Positions 16,516 to 25,865 of a stretch of 48,026 nt of DNA are shown piece by piece. A program made the translations under genes and the position numbers. The stretch's first letter is position 1. Every line of letters starts with the position of its first letter. A model generated the notes under the pieces. It was not told the DNA's origin. It did no database searches and saw nothing but the letters and a program-made list of their open reading frames with translations. Origin of the DNA: Alphaproteobacteria bacterium (lineage in GTDB: Bacteria; Pseudomonadota; Alphaproteobacteria; Puniceispirillales; Puniceispirillaceae); assembly GCA_016780765.1 (NCBI GenBank), contig JADHLH010000010.1, forward strand, positions 1-48,026, read 5' to 3'.

Positions 16516-18738
16516 ATGGAAGATGCGACACCCACACCAGACACACCTGCGCCGGGAACACCTGCGCCGGGGCAGCCTGCGCCTGCTTCATCCGTTGGCG
16601 AGATGATTATCACGCGTCCGCGCGCACCTGCCGATTTCGACCTGCAGTCCGAATTCTCGCCCGCTGGTGACCAGCCAACCGCCATTAAGGAACTTGTCGA
16701 GGGAATCCAGAATGGCGAGCGCGACCAGGTGCTGCTTGGCGTCACCGGATCAGGCAAGACGTTCACCGCCGCGCATGTCATCCGCCAGATCAAGCGACCG
16801 ACCCTGATCCTCGCCCCGAACAAAACCCTGGCGGCCCAGCTTTATGGCGAGATGAAGTCGCTGTTCCCCGACAATGCGGTGGAATATTTCGTCTCCTATT
16901 ACGATTATTACCAACCCGAAGCGTATGTCCCGCGTTCCGACACCTATATCGAGAAGGAAAGTTCAATCAACGAGCAGATCGACCGGATGCGCCATTCGGC
17001 AACGCGCGCGTTGCTGGAACGCGATGACGTGATCATCGTGGCATCGGTGTCCTGCATCTATGGCATAGGATCGGTCGAAACCTATTCGACCATGACCTTT
17101 CGGCTGTCGCGTGGCGAACAGATCGAACGGCAATCCATCCTGCGCCGGCTGACAGAACTGCAATACCGTCGCAACGACACCAATTTCGTGCGCGGCACCT
17201 TTCGCGTGCGCGGCGACAATGTAGAGTTGTTCCCGGCCCACCTTGAGGACCGTGCCTGGCGCATCTCGCTGTTTGGTGACGAGATCGAGGACATCTTCGA
17301 GATCGACCCGCTGACCGGCGAGAAAACGCAGAAGCTGGAGCAGATCACAGTCTTTGCCAATTCGCACTATGTGACGCCGCGCCCGACCTTGCAGCAGGCG
17401 ACAAAACTGATCCGCACCGAATTGAAGGGCCGCATCACCGAGTTCACAGAACAGGGCAAATTGCTGGAGGCGCAGCGCATCGAGCAGCGCACCCAGTTCG
17501 ATATCGAGATGATAGAGGCGACCGGGTCCTGCGCCGGTATCGAGAACTATTCGCGCTATCTGTCGGGGCGCGGCCAGGGCGAGCCACCGCCGACCCTTTT
17601 CGAATATCTGCCGGAAAACGCGTTGCTGATCATCGATGAAAGCCACGTCACCGTGCCGCAGATTGGCGCCATGTTCAAAGGTGACTTCGCCCGCAAGAGC
17701 ACATTGTCGGAATTCGGCTTCCGCCTGCCATCCTGCATGGATAACAGGCCGCTGAAATTCGAGGAATGGGAAGGCTTCCGCCCGCAGACCGTCTTTGTAT
17801 CGGCAACCCCCGGCACCTGGGAGATGGGCCGCACCGGCGGCGTCTTTTCTGAACAGGTTGTCCGCCCGACCGGCCTGACCGACCCTGACTGTATCGTGCG
17901 CCCATCCGGCAATCAGGTTGATGACATCATTGCCGAATGCCGTGATGCCGCAGCCAAGGGCCAGCGCGTGCTAATCACCACGCTGACCAAGAAGATGGCC
18001 GAGGCGCTGTCCGAATATATGTATGAGGCCGGCATCCGCGTGCGCTATCTGCATTCGGATATCGACACGCTGGAACGCATCGAGATCATGCGCGACCTGC
18101 GGCTCGGGGTATTCGATGTGCTGATCGGGATCAACCTGCTGCGCGAGGGGCTGGATATTCCGGAATGCGCGCTTGTCGGAATACTGGATGCCGATAAGGA
18201 AGGCTATCTGCGGTCGAAGACATCACTGATCCAGACCATTGGTCGCGCCGCGCGGAATATCGAAGGGCGGGTCATCCTGTATGCCGACAAGATCACCGAT
18301 TCGATGCAATATGCGCTGGATGAAACCAATCGTCGCCGCGCCAAGCAGGAAGCCTGGAACGAGGCCAATGGCATCACCCCGGAATCAATTCGCAAGGACA
18401 TCAATGATGTTCTGAAATCGGTCTATGAGCGCGGCGACCACGTCACCCCGCAGGCTGGTGGTGCGGAAGGCAGCCTTGTCGGCAACAATTTTGCGACCGT
18501 GATTTCCGATCTGGAAAAGACCATGCAGGACGCCGCGGCCAATCTGGAATTTGAGGAAGCGGCCCGGCTGCGCGATGAAATCCGCCGGATGGAAGCTGCC
18601 GAACTGGGACTGAACGCGCCCGGCGTGCCGCAGGCCATCGCCCAGCGCTATACATCGACCACTGATGATGCTGGCAAAGCCCGTTTTCCAGCCGGTACAC
18701 CGGGCGAACCAACACGAAAACGCCCCCGTCGACGCTGA
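16516..18738 (+). CDS. uvrB: Excinuclease ABC subunit B
   Basis: UvrB is the damage-verifying helicase-like core of nucleotide excision repair. UvrA loads it and UvrC then cuts next to it. The 740-aa protein has Walker A GVTGSGKT (75-82), the beta-hairpin region [20 protein letters not shown], helicase motifs DESHVTVPQ and VSATPGTWE, the QTIGRAARN motif VI, and a C-terminal UVR domain ([17 protein letters not shown]). The first 25 residues are a Pro/Thr/Ala-rich extension with a TPAPG repeat made by a 15-bp DNA duplication (16543-16571). I see no GTTC-N7-GTTC LexA box upstream. It is followed by uvrC after a 443-bp spacer. Confidence 0.98.
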   Translation: MEDATPTPDTPAPGTPAPGQPAPASSVGEMIITRPRAPADFDLQSEFSPAGDQPTAIKELVEGIQNGERDQVLLGVTGSGKTFTAAHVIRQIKRPTLILAPNKTLAAQLYGEMKSLFPDNAVEYFVSYYDYYQPEAYVPRSDTYIEKESSINEQIDRMRHSATRALLERDDVIIVASVSCIYGIGSVETYSTMTFRLSRGEQIERQSILRRLTELQYRRNDTNFVRGTFRVRGDNVELFPAHLEDRAWRISLFGDEIEDIFEIDPLTGEKTQKLEQITVFANSHYVTPRPTLQQATKLIRTELKGRITEFTEQGKLLEAQRIEQRTQFDIEMIEATGSCAGIENYSRYLSGRGQGEPPPTLFEYLPENALLIIDESHVTVPQIGAMFKGDFARKSTLSEFGFRLPSCMDNRPLKFEEWEGFRPQTVFVSATPGTWEMGRTGGVFSEQVVRPTGLTDPDCIVRPSGNQVDDIIAECRDAAAKGQRVLITTLTKKMAEALSEYMYEAGIRVRYLHSDIDTLERIEIMRDLRLGVFDVLIGINLLREGLDIPECALVGILDADKEGYLRSKTSLIQTIGRAARNIEGRVILYADKITDSMQYALDETNRRRAKQEAWNEANGITPESIRKDINDVLKSVYERGDHVTPQAGGAEGSLVGNNFATVISDLEKTMQDAAANLEFEEAARLRDEIRRMEAAELGLNAPGVPQAIAQRYTSTTDDAGKARFPAGTPGEPTRKRPRRR

Positions 18739-18990
18739 GCCCCGGTACGCGGCATCTGTTTTTATTCGTTTTTCTGCCGGGCGAAAGTTTCGGGCCTTTT
18801 TTGCCTTATTTTTTTTCGCGTCCCGGTTGACAGAAAACGGCAAAAACCGGCGAATCGGCAGGATCAATCAGTCCGGTTTGTGCACAGTGTCACGCTATCG
18901 TCACATAAGTCTGACAAGCAACGGATTTTATGTAATATTTTTCCGAATGCTCTATGAATTTATTGACTAATATATTGATTTCATGAAATT

Positions 18991-19005
18991 TTAAAAACTG
19001 CCTAA
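18991..19005. promoter_or_regulatory. Possible CtrA-binding site
   Basis: TTAA (18991-18994), 7 bp and CTAA (19002-19005) match the alphaproteobacterial CtrA consensus TTAA-N7-TTAA with one mismatch. In AT-rich DNA such a match is easy to get by chance. Its closeness to DnaA-like boxes is why I list it. Confidence 0.25.
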
Positions 19006-19065
19006 AATTTAATCATCTTGCAAAATTTACCATGAAATCAGCGCCAAAACCTGTTTGTCATCCTT

Positions 19066-19086
19066 TCATCCACATAGTTATCCACA
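19066..19086 (+). promoter_or_regulatory. Pair of DnaA boxes
   Basis: TTATCCACA (19078-19086) is a perfect consensus DnaA box. TCATCCACA (19066-19074), with one mismatch, precedes it by 12 bp in the same orientation. They lie about 95 bp before uvrC next to an AT-rich stretch. DnaA could act here as a regulator or as an initiator. Confidence 0.5.
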
Positions 19087-19181
19087 GGATTCGGGGATAG
19101 ATTTTTTTGTGATGCATAGCGGTATCAATATAACCGCTTGGCACTACCCGCGCGCGAAAAGGACAGCTAGATTAGAGCGTA

Positions 19182-21086
19182 ATGACCGAGCAACAGACGA
19201 CAGAAAAAAGCCCGAACCTGCCCCCTGATCTCGGGCGCGGCCTGGCCTATCTGAAGGCCGAGGTGCGGAAGCTGACCGGTGACCCGGGTGTGTACCGCAT
19301 GATGAACGGTGCCGGCGAGGTGCTGTATGTCGGCAAGGCGCGCAATCTGGCGCGGCGGGTGACCAGCTATACCCAGCCGAACCGACTGTCGAACCGGCTG
19401 ATGCGAATGGTCAGCGAGACCGAAACGCTGGAAGTGATCGTCACCAAGTCAGAGACCGAGGCGCTGCTTCTTGAATCGAACCTGATCAAGAAGATGAAGC
19501 CGCGCTACAATATTCTGCTGCGCGATGACAAAAGCCTGCCGCAAATCCTGCTGACAGCCGACCATGAATTTGGCCAGCTGACCAAACATCGTGGACGCAA
19601 AACCCGCAAGGGAGATTACTTCGGTCCCTTTGCCTCGGCCGGTGCGGTCAACCGTACAGTGGCTGATCTGGCCCGCGCCTTCATGCTGCGCACCTGTTCG
19701 GATTCAGTATTCAATGCCCGCACGCGCCCCTGTCTGCAATATCAGATCAAACGCTGCAGTGGCCCCTGTGTCGGGCTTGTGTCGGCTGGCGACTATGCCG
19801 CGCAGATGGATCAGGCGCGTCGTTTTCTGTCGGGTGAATCTGCCAAGATCCAGCGCGACTATGCGACCCGCATGCATGCCGCCGCTGAAACGCTGGAATT
19901 TGAAACAGCTGCCATCTGGCGCAACCGTATTCGTGCGCTCAGCGGCATTCAGGCAAATCAGGACATCAATATCCCGAACCTGCATGATGCCGATATCATC
20001 GCCCTTGCCCGCAGTGGTGAAAAATCCTGCATCCAGACCTTTTTCATTCGCGGCGGGTCGAACTATGGCAACCGGTCCTATTTCCTGACGCATAATACCG
20101 AAAGCGATGATGCCGCTGTTCTGACGGCCTTCCTTGGCCAGTTTTATGATGACAAGGAGCCGCCAGCCGAAATTCTGGTCTCTGCCATGCCAGATGAAAC
20201 GGCCCTGCTTGGCGAGGCACTGTCCATTCGCGCCGGCCGCGCGGTACGGATCAGCCGGCCACAACGCGGTGCCCGCACCAAGCTGACAGAAATGGCGCGC
20301 CGCAACGCCGAAGAGGCGCTGGCGCGCAATCTTGCCGATACCAGCTCGCAGCGCCGCCTGCTGGGTGAACTGGCTGACCTGTTCGGCATGGATTCCCCCC
20401 CTGAGCGTGTCGAGATATATGACAATTCGCATATTCAGGGCCGACATGCTGTTGGCGGCATGGTGGTTGCCGGGCCAGACGGGTTCAACAAGGCAGCCTA
20501 TCGCAAGTTCAACATGCGCGAAGATGGGGCCCATGCGGTGGTGCAAGGCGATGATTTTGCGATGATGCGTCAGGTCATCCACCGGCGGTTTGAACGCGCA
20601 CTGAAAGAAGATCCCGACCGCACTGGTGACAGCTGGCCCGATCTGTTGCTGATTGATGGTGGCAAGGGCCAGCTCAGCGCTGTCAGTGACGTGATGGATG
20701 ATCTTGGCGTTACCGATATAACCGTTGTTGCCATTTCCAAGGGACCGGACCGCAATGCCGGGCGTGAACAATTCCATATGCGCGGGCGCGACAGCTTTAC
20801 CCTGTCGCCGCAGGCCTCTGCCATGCATTTTCTGCAGCGTCTGCGTGATGAGGCGCATCGCTATGCCATTGGCACGCACCGCGCCCGTCGCCAGAAGGCC
20901 GAACTGACAAGCCCGCTTGACGGTGTGCCGGGGATCGGTCCGAAACGCAAAAAGGCGTTGCTGGCGCATTTCGGGTCGGCCCGCGCCGTGTCGGCTGCCG
21001 GTCTGCAGGACCTTGAGGCTGTCGACGGCATTTCAAAAGCGGTGGCCCGACATATTTATGATTGGTTTTACAGTGGGCATTCCTGA
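19182..21086 (+). CDS. uvrC: Excinuclease ABC subunit C
   Basis: UvrC makes the two incisions around a lesion held by UvrB. The 634-aa protein has all expected parts: an N-terminal GIY-YIG nuclease (PGVYRMMNGAGEVLYVGKA, about 35-53), a Cys-containing linker (CLQYQIKRCSGPCVG), a UVR motif, the RNase H-like nuclease domain (VEIYDNSHIQGRHAVGGMVV, LLLIDGGKGQLSA), and C-terminal helix-hairpin-helix motifs (LDGVPGIGPKRKKALLAHFG). Its start is 95 bp after the DnaA-box pair. pgsA follows after 83 bp, a conserved alphaproteobacterial neighbour. Confidence 0.98.
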   Translation: MTEQQTTEKSPNLPPDLGRGLAYLKAEVRKLTGDPGVYRMMNGAGEVLYVGKARNLARRVTSYTQPNRLSNRLMRMVSETETLEVIVTKSETEALLLESNLIKKMKPRYNILLRDDKSLPQILLTADHEFGQLTKHRGRKTRKGDYFGPFASAGAVNRTVADLARAFMLRTCSDSVFNARTRPCLQYQIKRCSGPCVGLVSAGDYAAQMDQARRFLSGESAKIQRDYATRMHAAAETLEFETAAIWRNRIRALSGIQANQDINIPNLHDADIIALARSGEKSCIQTFFIRGGSNYGNRSYFLTHNTESDDAAVLTAFLGQFYDDKEPPAEILVSAMPDETALLGEALSIRAGRAVRISRPQRGARTKLTEMARRNAEEALARNLADTSSQRRLLGELADLFGMDSPPERVEIYDNSHIQGRHAVGGMVVAGPDGFNKAAYRKFNMREDGAHAVVQGDDFAMMRQVIHRRFERALKEDPDRTGDSWPDLLLIDGGKGQLSAVSDVMDDLGVTDITVVAISKGPDRNAGREQFHMRGRDSFTLSPQASAMHFLQRLRDEAHRYAIGTHRARRQKAELTSPLDGVPGIGPKRKKALLAHFGSARAVSAAGLQDLEAVDGISKAVARHIYDWFYSGHS

Positions 21087-21169
21087 CGCCATGCGCCATA
21101 ATGGCTACAATAATGTTTCGCACTGGTCGTCGATGGCGTGGTGACGGAACACGGGGGAAGAGCGTAGAG

Positions 21170-21745
21170 ATGACGACCGTGCTTAAATCGGTGCCAAACT
21201 GGATGACGATCCTGCGGATTGTTGCCGCGCCGGTGATCGCCATTCTGATCTGGACTGACAATGTCGAGGCAGGCTACGCACCAGCGCTGGTGCTGTTCAT
21301 TCTGGCCAGCATTTCCGACTTTATCGATGGCTGGATGGCCCGCCGTCTTGGTGTGGTCTCAAAGCTGGGTGCGATGCTCGACCCGATTGCTGACAAGGTG
21401 CTGATCGGCACATGTCTGTTGTCACTGGCGCATGTTACCGATGATGGCTGGTGGTACATTCTGCCAGCGCTTGTCATCATTTCTCGCGAATTTCTGATTT
21501 CGGGTCTGCGCGAATTTATGGCCGGGCGCAGCGTCGACATGCCGGTGTCGGCAACCGCAAAGTGGAAAACGACCCTGCAGCTGGTGGCCATCGGGTTTCT
21601 GATTGGCGCACCGGTGTTCCCGTCGGTGCAGTTTGCCAATGAAGTCGGGCTGATCTGTCTGTGGGTTGCCGCCTTTATCACTGCCCAGACAGGCATCGCC
21701 TATTACCGGGGTGTTCTTTATCATGACGACAAGTCCCCCCGATAA
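21170..21745 (+). CDS. pgsA: CDP-diacylglycerol-glycerol-3-phosphate 3-phosphatidyltransferase
   Basis: PgsA makes phosphatidylglycerol phosphate, the first committed step to the anionic phospholipids, in the inner membrane. The 191-aa protein has several hydrophobic helices and the CDP-alcohol phosphotransferase signature DG-x2-AR-x8-G-x3-D-x3-D. This is seen in two pieces: DFIDGWMARRLG, then SKLGAMLDPIADK. A longer frame starts inside uvrC, but its first 36 residues are out of character, so I chose the ATG at 21170 (MTTVLKSVPNW). It overlaps mobB by 23 bp, so it is translated in one operon with the molybdenum cofactor genes. Confidence 0.95.
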   Translation: MTTVLKSVPNWMTILRIVAAPVIAILIWTDNVEAGYAPALVLFILASISDFIDGWMARRLGVVSKLGAMLDPIADKVLIGTCLLSLAHVTDDGWWYILPALVIISREFLISGLREFMAGRSVDMPVSATAKWKTTLQLVAIGFLIGAPVFPSVQFANEVGLICLWVAAFITAQTGIAYYRGVLYHDDKSPR

Positions 21746-22298
21746 CGCCGGGCTTGCTGATGTCATGCAGCGCCACGGAACAGTTATCGGTCTTGCTGGC
21801 TGGTCAGGCAGTGGCAAGACCACACTTGCCGAAAAGCTGATTTCGTTGCTGAGTTCGCAAGGGCTGGATGTCGCAACAGTCAAACATGCACATCATGACT
21901 TTGATGCCGACACGCCCGGCAAGGACAGCTATCGGCATCGTGCCGCTGGTGCCCGTCAGGTGGCCGTGTCATCAGCCGCGCGCGCGGTTCTGTTCACCGA
22001 AAACAGAACACGCCCCGAGCGCACACTTGCCGACCTGATTGCCGCGTTGGAGCCGGCAGATATCGTCATCGTCGAAGGCTTCAAGACGTCGGCCATTCCA
22101 AAGATTGAAATCCACCGCGCGGCTGCGAACAAGCCCCTTCTGTGCACCGGTGACCCGCAGATCATTGCGGTGGCCAGCGATGATTTTTCGGCCCTGCCGG
22201 ACGGGGCGCCACCTGCAATCCCGCTCGATGATGCTGATGCAATAGCCGCCTTCATCCTTGCAAGTTTTGAACAGCGCCGCGCAAAGGAACCGCAATGA
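21723..22298 (+). CDS. mobB: Molybdopterin-guanine dinucleotide biosynthesis protein B
   Basis: MobB is a GTP-binding helper of MobA, which attaches GMP to molybdopterin to make the guanine dinucleotide cofactor. The 191-aa protein has the P-loop GWSGSGKTT (about 26-34), the family motif VATVKHAHHDFDADTPGKDS, and VIVEGFKTSAIPKIEIHR. The ATG at 21723 lies inside the end of pgsA, and the stop overlaps the moeA start. MsrP-type enzymes do not use the dinucleotide form, so its presence implies DMSO-reductase-type enzymes elsewhere in the genome. Confidence 0.93.
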   Translation: MTTSPPDNAGLADVMQRHGTVIGLAGWSGSGKTTLAEKLISLLSSQGLDVATVKHAHHDFDADTPGKDSYRHRAAGARQVAVSSAARAVLFTENRTRPERTLADLIAALEPADIVIVEGFKTSAIPKIEIHRAAANKPLLCTGDPQIIAVASDDFSALPDGAPPAIPLDDADAIAAFILASFEQRRAKEPQ

Positions 22299-23551
22299 GT
22301 GACAGCGCTGTTCTCTATCGTGGCAGCATCTCGCCGGATGAAGCGGTTGACCGGCTGAGGGCGCGTGTCGGCATCGTAACAGCAACGCATGAAACAATTG
22401 GTCTTGGCGATGCGGCGGGCCGCATCATTGCCGGTGATCTGATTGCCCCGACCAATCTGCCAGCTTCCAACAATGCCGCAGTTGACGGCTATGCTGTTGA
22501 TGCTGCGTTCCTGGCGCGCCAGCCAGACCATGCCTTTCAGGTCATCGGGCGTACTGCTGCAGGGCATCCGTTCGGCAGCGCTGTGCCGTCCGGTGCGGCT
22601 GTGCGCATCTTTACCGGTGCTGTCATGCCAGCCGGAACCGACGCTGTTGCCATGCACGAGTTTTGCCGCCCCTCCAAGGACAACGCGCATGTGCAGATCG
22701 ACAGCAAGCTGACCCCCGGCAGCAATAACCGCCCGGCCGGGGAAAATCTGCGCCAGGGTGAAGTGATCATCGCAGCTGGCACCCGCCTTGATGCGGCAGA
22801 TACAGGCATTGCCGCCGCCGCCGGATTTGCACAGCTGACAGTCTTTCGTCAGCCGGTTGTGGGGCTGTTATCGATGGGCGATGAACTTGTCGAGGCCGGC
22901 GGCGACATCCACCCCGGACAGCTGCATGATTCCAACCGTCCGATGCTGGCTGAAATGCTGCGCGCCGACGGCTTTCTCGTCCGCGATTTCGCGATCATTC
23001 CGGACAATAGGGATGCGTTGAGCGATGCGTTCCGCGTTGCCCTTTCCACCTGTGATGCCGTGATATCATCAGGCGGCGCATCGGATGGCGATGAAGACCA
23101 TACGCAGGCCGCAATGGACGCAGTGAAAGCCGAAAAATTGTTCTGGAGACTGGCCATAAAGCCGGGGCGTCCGATGTCGGCAGCCATTCTTGATGGCGTT
23201 CCGCTGATGTGCCTGCCGGGCAATCCGGTGGCGGCCTTTGTCTGTTACAGGCTGGTTGGTGCGCCAGTGCTGGCCCATATTGCTGGCCGCACGCCTGTTC
23301 CCGTTCTGCGGCTGCCTGTGCGTGCCGGCTTCGATCACCATAAATCCCCGGGCCGCGCCGAATATCTGCGTGTTGTTCTGGAACAGGCCGAGGATGGCAG
23401 TCCGATCATGCAGTTGCATGGACGCAAAGGTGCCGGGATCCTGTCATCCCTGACCGGGGCTGACGGATTGATCGAAATTCCAGTTGAAAATACCGGCGTG
23501 GCTGTCGGAGACTATATGTCCTTTATACCCTTTCGGGAGGCCGGGCTGTGA
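22295..23551 (+). CDS. moeA: Molybdopterin molybdenumtransferase
   Basis: MoeA inserts molybdate into adenylated molybdopterin. The 418-aa protein shows the family landmarks in order: NLPASNNAAVDGYAVD, IFTGAVMPAGTDAV, the MoCF core with GLLSMGDELVEAG and HDSNRPML, SSGGASDGDEDHT, LAIKPGRPM and LPGNPVAAFVC. The ATG overlaps the mobB stop (ATGA type), and the moaD start overlaps its own stop, so the genes are translationally coupled. Normal length. Confidence 0.97.
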   Translation: MSDSAVLYRGSISPDEAVDRLRARVGIVTATHETIGLGDAAGRIIAGDLIAPTNLPASNNAAVDGYAVDAAFLARQPDHAFQVIGRTAAGHPFGSAVPSGAAVRIFTGAVMPAGTDAVAMHEFCRPSKDNAHVQIDSKLTPGSNNRPAGENLRQGEVIIAAGTRLDAADTGIAAAAGFAQLTVFRQPVVGLLSMGDELVEAGGDIHPGQLHDSNRPMLAEMLRADGFLVRDFAIIPDNRDALSDAFRVALSTCDAVISSGGASDGDEDHTQAAMDAVKAEKLFWRLAIKPGRPMSAAILDGVPLMCLPGNPVAAFVCYRLVGAPVLAHIAGRTPVPVLRLPVRAGFDHHKSPGRAEYLRVVLEQAEDGSPIMQLHGRKGAGILSSLTGADGLIEIPVENTGVAVGDYMSFIPFREAGL

Positions 23552-23814
23552 GCCAGACCAGCATAACCCTGCGCTATTTCGCGTGGATGCGTGAACATAC
23601 CGGCGCTGATGCCGAAACGATCGACCTGCCTGATGGTGTCACGTCGGTTGGCGACCTGCTGCCGCTGCTGCGTGACCGGTCCGCCGGCCATGCCCTTGCC
23701 CTGTCCAATATGCGCACGGTGCGGGTGGCGGTGAACCGCGCATATGGTGATCTGGATACACCGGTGTCGGCAGGTGATGAAGTTGCCTTTTTCCCGCCTG
23801 TGACAGGGGGCTAG
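23548..23814 (+). CDS. moaD: Molybdopterin synthase sulfur carrier subunit
   Basis: MoaD is the small ubiquitin-like subunit of molybdopterin synthase. Its C-terminal Gly-Gly carries the thiocarboxylate sulfur. The 88-aa protein ends in VAFFPPVTGG, exactly as required, and has the beta-grasp pattern (LRYFAWMREHTGADAETIDL). Translation starts at GTG 23548, overlapping the moeA stop by 4 nt. moaE, its catalytic partner, follows after 3 nt. Confidence 0.95.
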   Translation: MSQTSITLRYFAWMREHTGADAETIDLPDGVTSVGDLLPLLRDRSAGHALALSNMRTVRVAVNRAYGDLDTPVSAGDEVAFFPPVTGG

Positions 23815-23817
23815 CCG

Positions 23818-24300
23818 ATGTCGGTGCGAGTACAGACAGAGGATTTCGATATCGGTGTGGAGAGCCGGGCGCTGCAAGCTGACAGTGTTGGCGGGATCGC
23901 CCTGTTCGTTGGCACGGTGCGCGGACTGTCCAGCGATAATGGTGTGACCGCGATGACGCTGGAACATTATCCCGGCATGACCGAGGGCGAGCTGGAACGT
24001 ATCGAGGCCGATGCGATGGACCGCTGGCCATTGGAGCGTGTTACCATTATCCACCGTGTTGGAAGGTTGCTGGCCGGCGAGCAGATCGTTCTTGTCGCCA
24101 CCGCATCAGCGCATCGCCAGGCTGCCTTTGACGCCGCCCAGTTCATTATGGATTTTCTGAAGACCGACGCGCCCTTCTGGAAAGCGGAAGAGCGTGATGG
24201 CAAAACCAGCTGGGTTGAAGCGCGTGACAGCGATACGGCCGCACGCGACAAGTGGCACGATGACAGCGCATCGCCGTCGCGCTCAGGTTCCGGCGATTAG
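23818..24300 (+). CDS. moaE: Molybdopterin synthase catalytic subunit
   Basis: MoaE is the large subunit of molybdopterin synthase and converts precursor Z to molybdopterin with sulfur from MoaD. The 160-aa protein has GGIALFVGTVRG, MTLEHYPGMTEGELERI, IIHRVGRLLAGEQIVLVA, and the catalytic-lysine region FLKTDAPFWKAE followed by KTSWVEAR. The C-terminus is a short polar tail rich in Asp and Ser. It is the last gene of the pgsA-mobB-moeA-moaD-moaE run and meets ilvE tail to tail 23 bp later. Confidence 0.96.
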   Translation: MSVRVQTEDFDIGVESRALQADSVGGIALFVGTVRGLSSDNGVTAMTLEHYPGMTEGELERIEADAMDRWPLERVTIIHRVGRLLAGEQIVLVATASAHRQAAFDAAQFIMDFLKTDAPFWKAEERDGKTSWVEARDSDTAARDKWHDDSASPSRSGSGD

Positions 24301-24323
24301 GCAAACGGCAATGAAGCGCCCGG

Positions 24324-25211
24324 TTAGATCGCGATCCGTCCGCGCACCAGATTTTCATACCCGTCAACAAGCTGGCGGCTGATATCTGCCGGTGTGAAGC
24401 TGTGATCCCCAACCTGCGAGACCGGCGTTACCTCGGCAGCTGTGCCTGTCAGGAAACATTCTGTCATGTCCGACAGGTCATCAAGCGTCAGGTGACGCTG
24501 CACAACCTTGATCTGCATTGATTCGGCAAGCGCGATAACGGTGCGCCGCGTGATGCCATCAAGAAAGCAGTCGGCAATCGGTGTATGAATGGTGCCTTCA
24601 CCATCCACAAAAAACACATTGGCGCCCGTTGCCTCGGCAATATAGCCGCGATAATCAAGCATCAGGGCATCCTGAAATCCCTTTTTCTCGGCAGCATGCT
24701 TTGACAGGGTACAGATCATATAGAGACCTGCCGCCTTGGCGTTCACGGGGGCTGATTCGGGGGATGGCCGTTTCCAGTCGGAAATGTCCAGCGTGATCCC
24801 CTTCATCTTGACTTCAGGATCGAAGTAGCTTGGCCATTCCCAGGCAGCAATGGCGACATGCGTTGTGGTGTGCTGCGCTGATATCGCCATCATCTCGGAA
24901 CCGCGCCACGCGAACGCCCGCACATAGCCGTCAACGATTCCGTTAGCTTCAACGACGGCCATCTTTGCGGCATCTAGTTCATCATCGCCAAGCGGTAATT
25001 CAAAATCCATGATCTTGCAGGAATTTCGCAGGCGCTCGGTATGCTCGCGGCCCTTGAAAATGACGCCGGAATAGACGCGCTCACCTTCAAAAACTGTACT
25101 CGCATAATGCAGACCGTGACTGAGTGTGTGCGACGTCGCATCTCGCCACGGCACCATCTCGCCATTGATCCAGATACTGCCGTCCCGATCATCAAAAGGC
25201 ACTAGCGCCAT
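24324..25211 (-). CDS. ilvE: Branched-chain amino acid aminotransferase
   Basis: IlvE transfers the amino group between glutamate and the 2-oxo acids of valine, leucine and isoleucine. The 295-aa fold-type IV PLP enzyme has LSHGLHYASTVFEGERVY, a lysine in APVNAKAAGLYMI, GYIAEATGANVFFV, GITRRTVIALA and ECFLTGTAAEVTPVSQV, as in the family. The start at 25211 is followed by the usual MALVPFDDRDGSIWINGE. It is divergent from the MarR/response-regulator/kinase group, an arrangement seen in other alphaproteobacteria. Confidence 0.95.
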   Translation of the reverse strand: MALVPFDDRDGSIWINGEMVPWRDATSHTLSHGLHYASTVFEGERVYSGVIFKGREHTERLRNSCKIMDFELPLGDDELDAAKMAVVEANGIVDGYVRAFAWRGSEMMAISAQHTTTHVAIAAWEWPSYFDPEVKMKGITLDISDWKRPSPESAPVNAKAAGLYMICTLSKHAAEKKGFQDALMLDYRGYIAEATGANVFFVDGEGTIHTPIADCFLDGITRRTVIALAESMQIKVVQRHLTLDDLSDMTECFLTGTAAEVTPVSQVGDHSFTPADISRQLVDGYENLVRGRIAI

Positions 25212-25335
25212 ATTACCGCTCCTCTCGGGCCAGCTGCTTGTTGGCCCTGTATTCTGCCGCCGGAATTTAGTTCCAAATCGGACTTGTTATGTTACTACTT
25301 TACGACGCTACCACTGCATTAAATAATTGGTCAAC

Positions 25336-25848
25336 ATGGCTGACATAAAACCTATTGGAAAAGCGCTCTTCCTTCGTGAGGAGGAACTGCGCCGCGGCAT
25401 CGAAATGATGTTCTTCGCCTATCGCGATTTCACCAGCGAGGCTGATTCGATTCTTGCCGAACAAAATATGGGCCGCGCTCATCACCGGGCAATCTATTTT
25501 ATCGGGCGAAACCCGGGAATCACTGTCAGCGAATTGCTGACGATCCTGAACATCACCAAGCAAAGCCTGTCGCGTGTGCTGTCATCACTGGTCGAGACTG
25601 GCTATGTGGTGCAGAAAAAGGGCCCTGAGGACCGGCGCCAGCGGCTGCTGTTCCTGACCGAGACAGGCACCGCTCTGGAAGCACGCCTGACGGCCGTGCA
25701 GGGGCGGCGTTTTGCCAACGCCTATCGCGAGGCCGGCATGTCCGCTGTCGAAGGGTTTCACCAGGTTCTCGAAGGCCTTCTCGACCCGCAGACGCGGCGT
25801 CAGATCGACAAGCTCGGCAAGGCATCAGGGGGCATTGGAGAGAGCTGA
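25336..25848 (+). CDS. MarR-family regulator, PetP-like
   Basis: A 170-aa MarR-type winged-helix regulator. The helix-turn-helix is in NPGITVSELLTILNITKQSL followed by SRVLSSLVETGYV, and the wing has KKGPEDRRQRLLFLT. In Rhodobacter capsulatus a MarR protein, PetP, sits directly before the response regulator PetR, and both are needed for cytochrome bc1 expression. The same order here, with the OmpR-type gene 17 bp downstream, is why I call it PetP-like. A TTG at 25327 could add three residues; I chose the ATG at 25336. No clear ribosome site is visible. Confidence 0.88.
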   Translation: MADIKPIGKALFLREEELRRGIEMMFFAYRDFTSEADSILAEQNMGRAHHRAIYFIGRNPGITVSELLTILNITKQSLSRVLSSLVETGYVVQKKGPEDRRQRLLFLTETGTALEARLTAVQGRRFANAYREAGMSAVEGFHQVLEGLLDPQTRRQIDKLGKASGGIGES

Positions 25849-25865
25849 CACGGCATGGTGACAAC

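Larger units (their letters stand above)
18739..19181. other. 443-bp AT-rich uvrB-uvrC spacer with DnaA-box-like sites
   Basis: No gene is seen. The left 70 bp carry three T-runs after GC-rich palindromic words and probably terminate uvrB. From about 18925 to 19060 the sequence is strikingly AT-rich for this window. A CtrA-like site (18991-19005), two DnaA-box-like 9-mers (19066-19086) and a 6-bp inverted repeat (AGCGGT 19118-19123, ACCGCT 19133-19138) follow. The arrangement resembles a replication origin or a DnaA-controlled promoter for uvrC. Confidence 0.5.

Noticed and set aside
19704-20969. 421-aa minus-strand frame opposite uvrC
   Set aside because: Antisense to the fully conserved uvrC; long only because GC-rich codons leave few stops.
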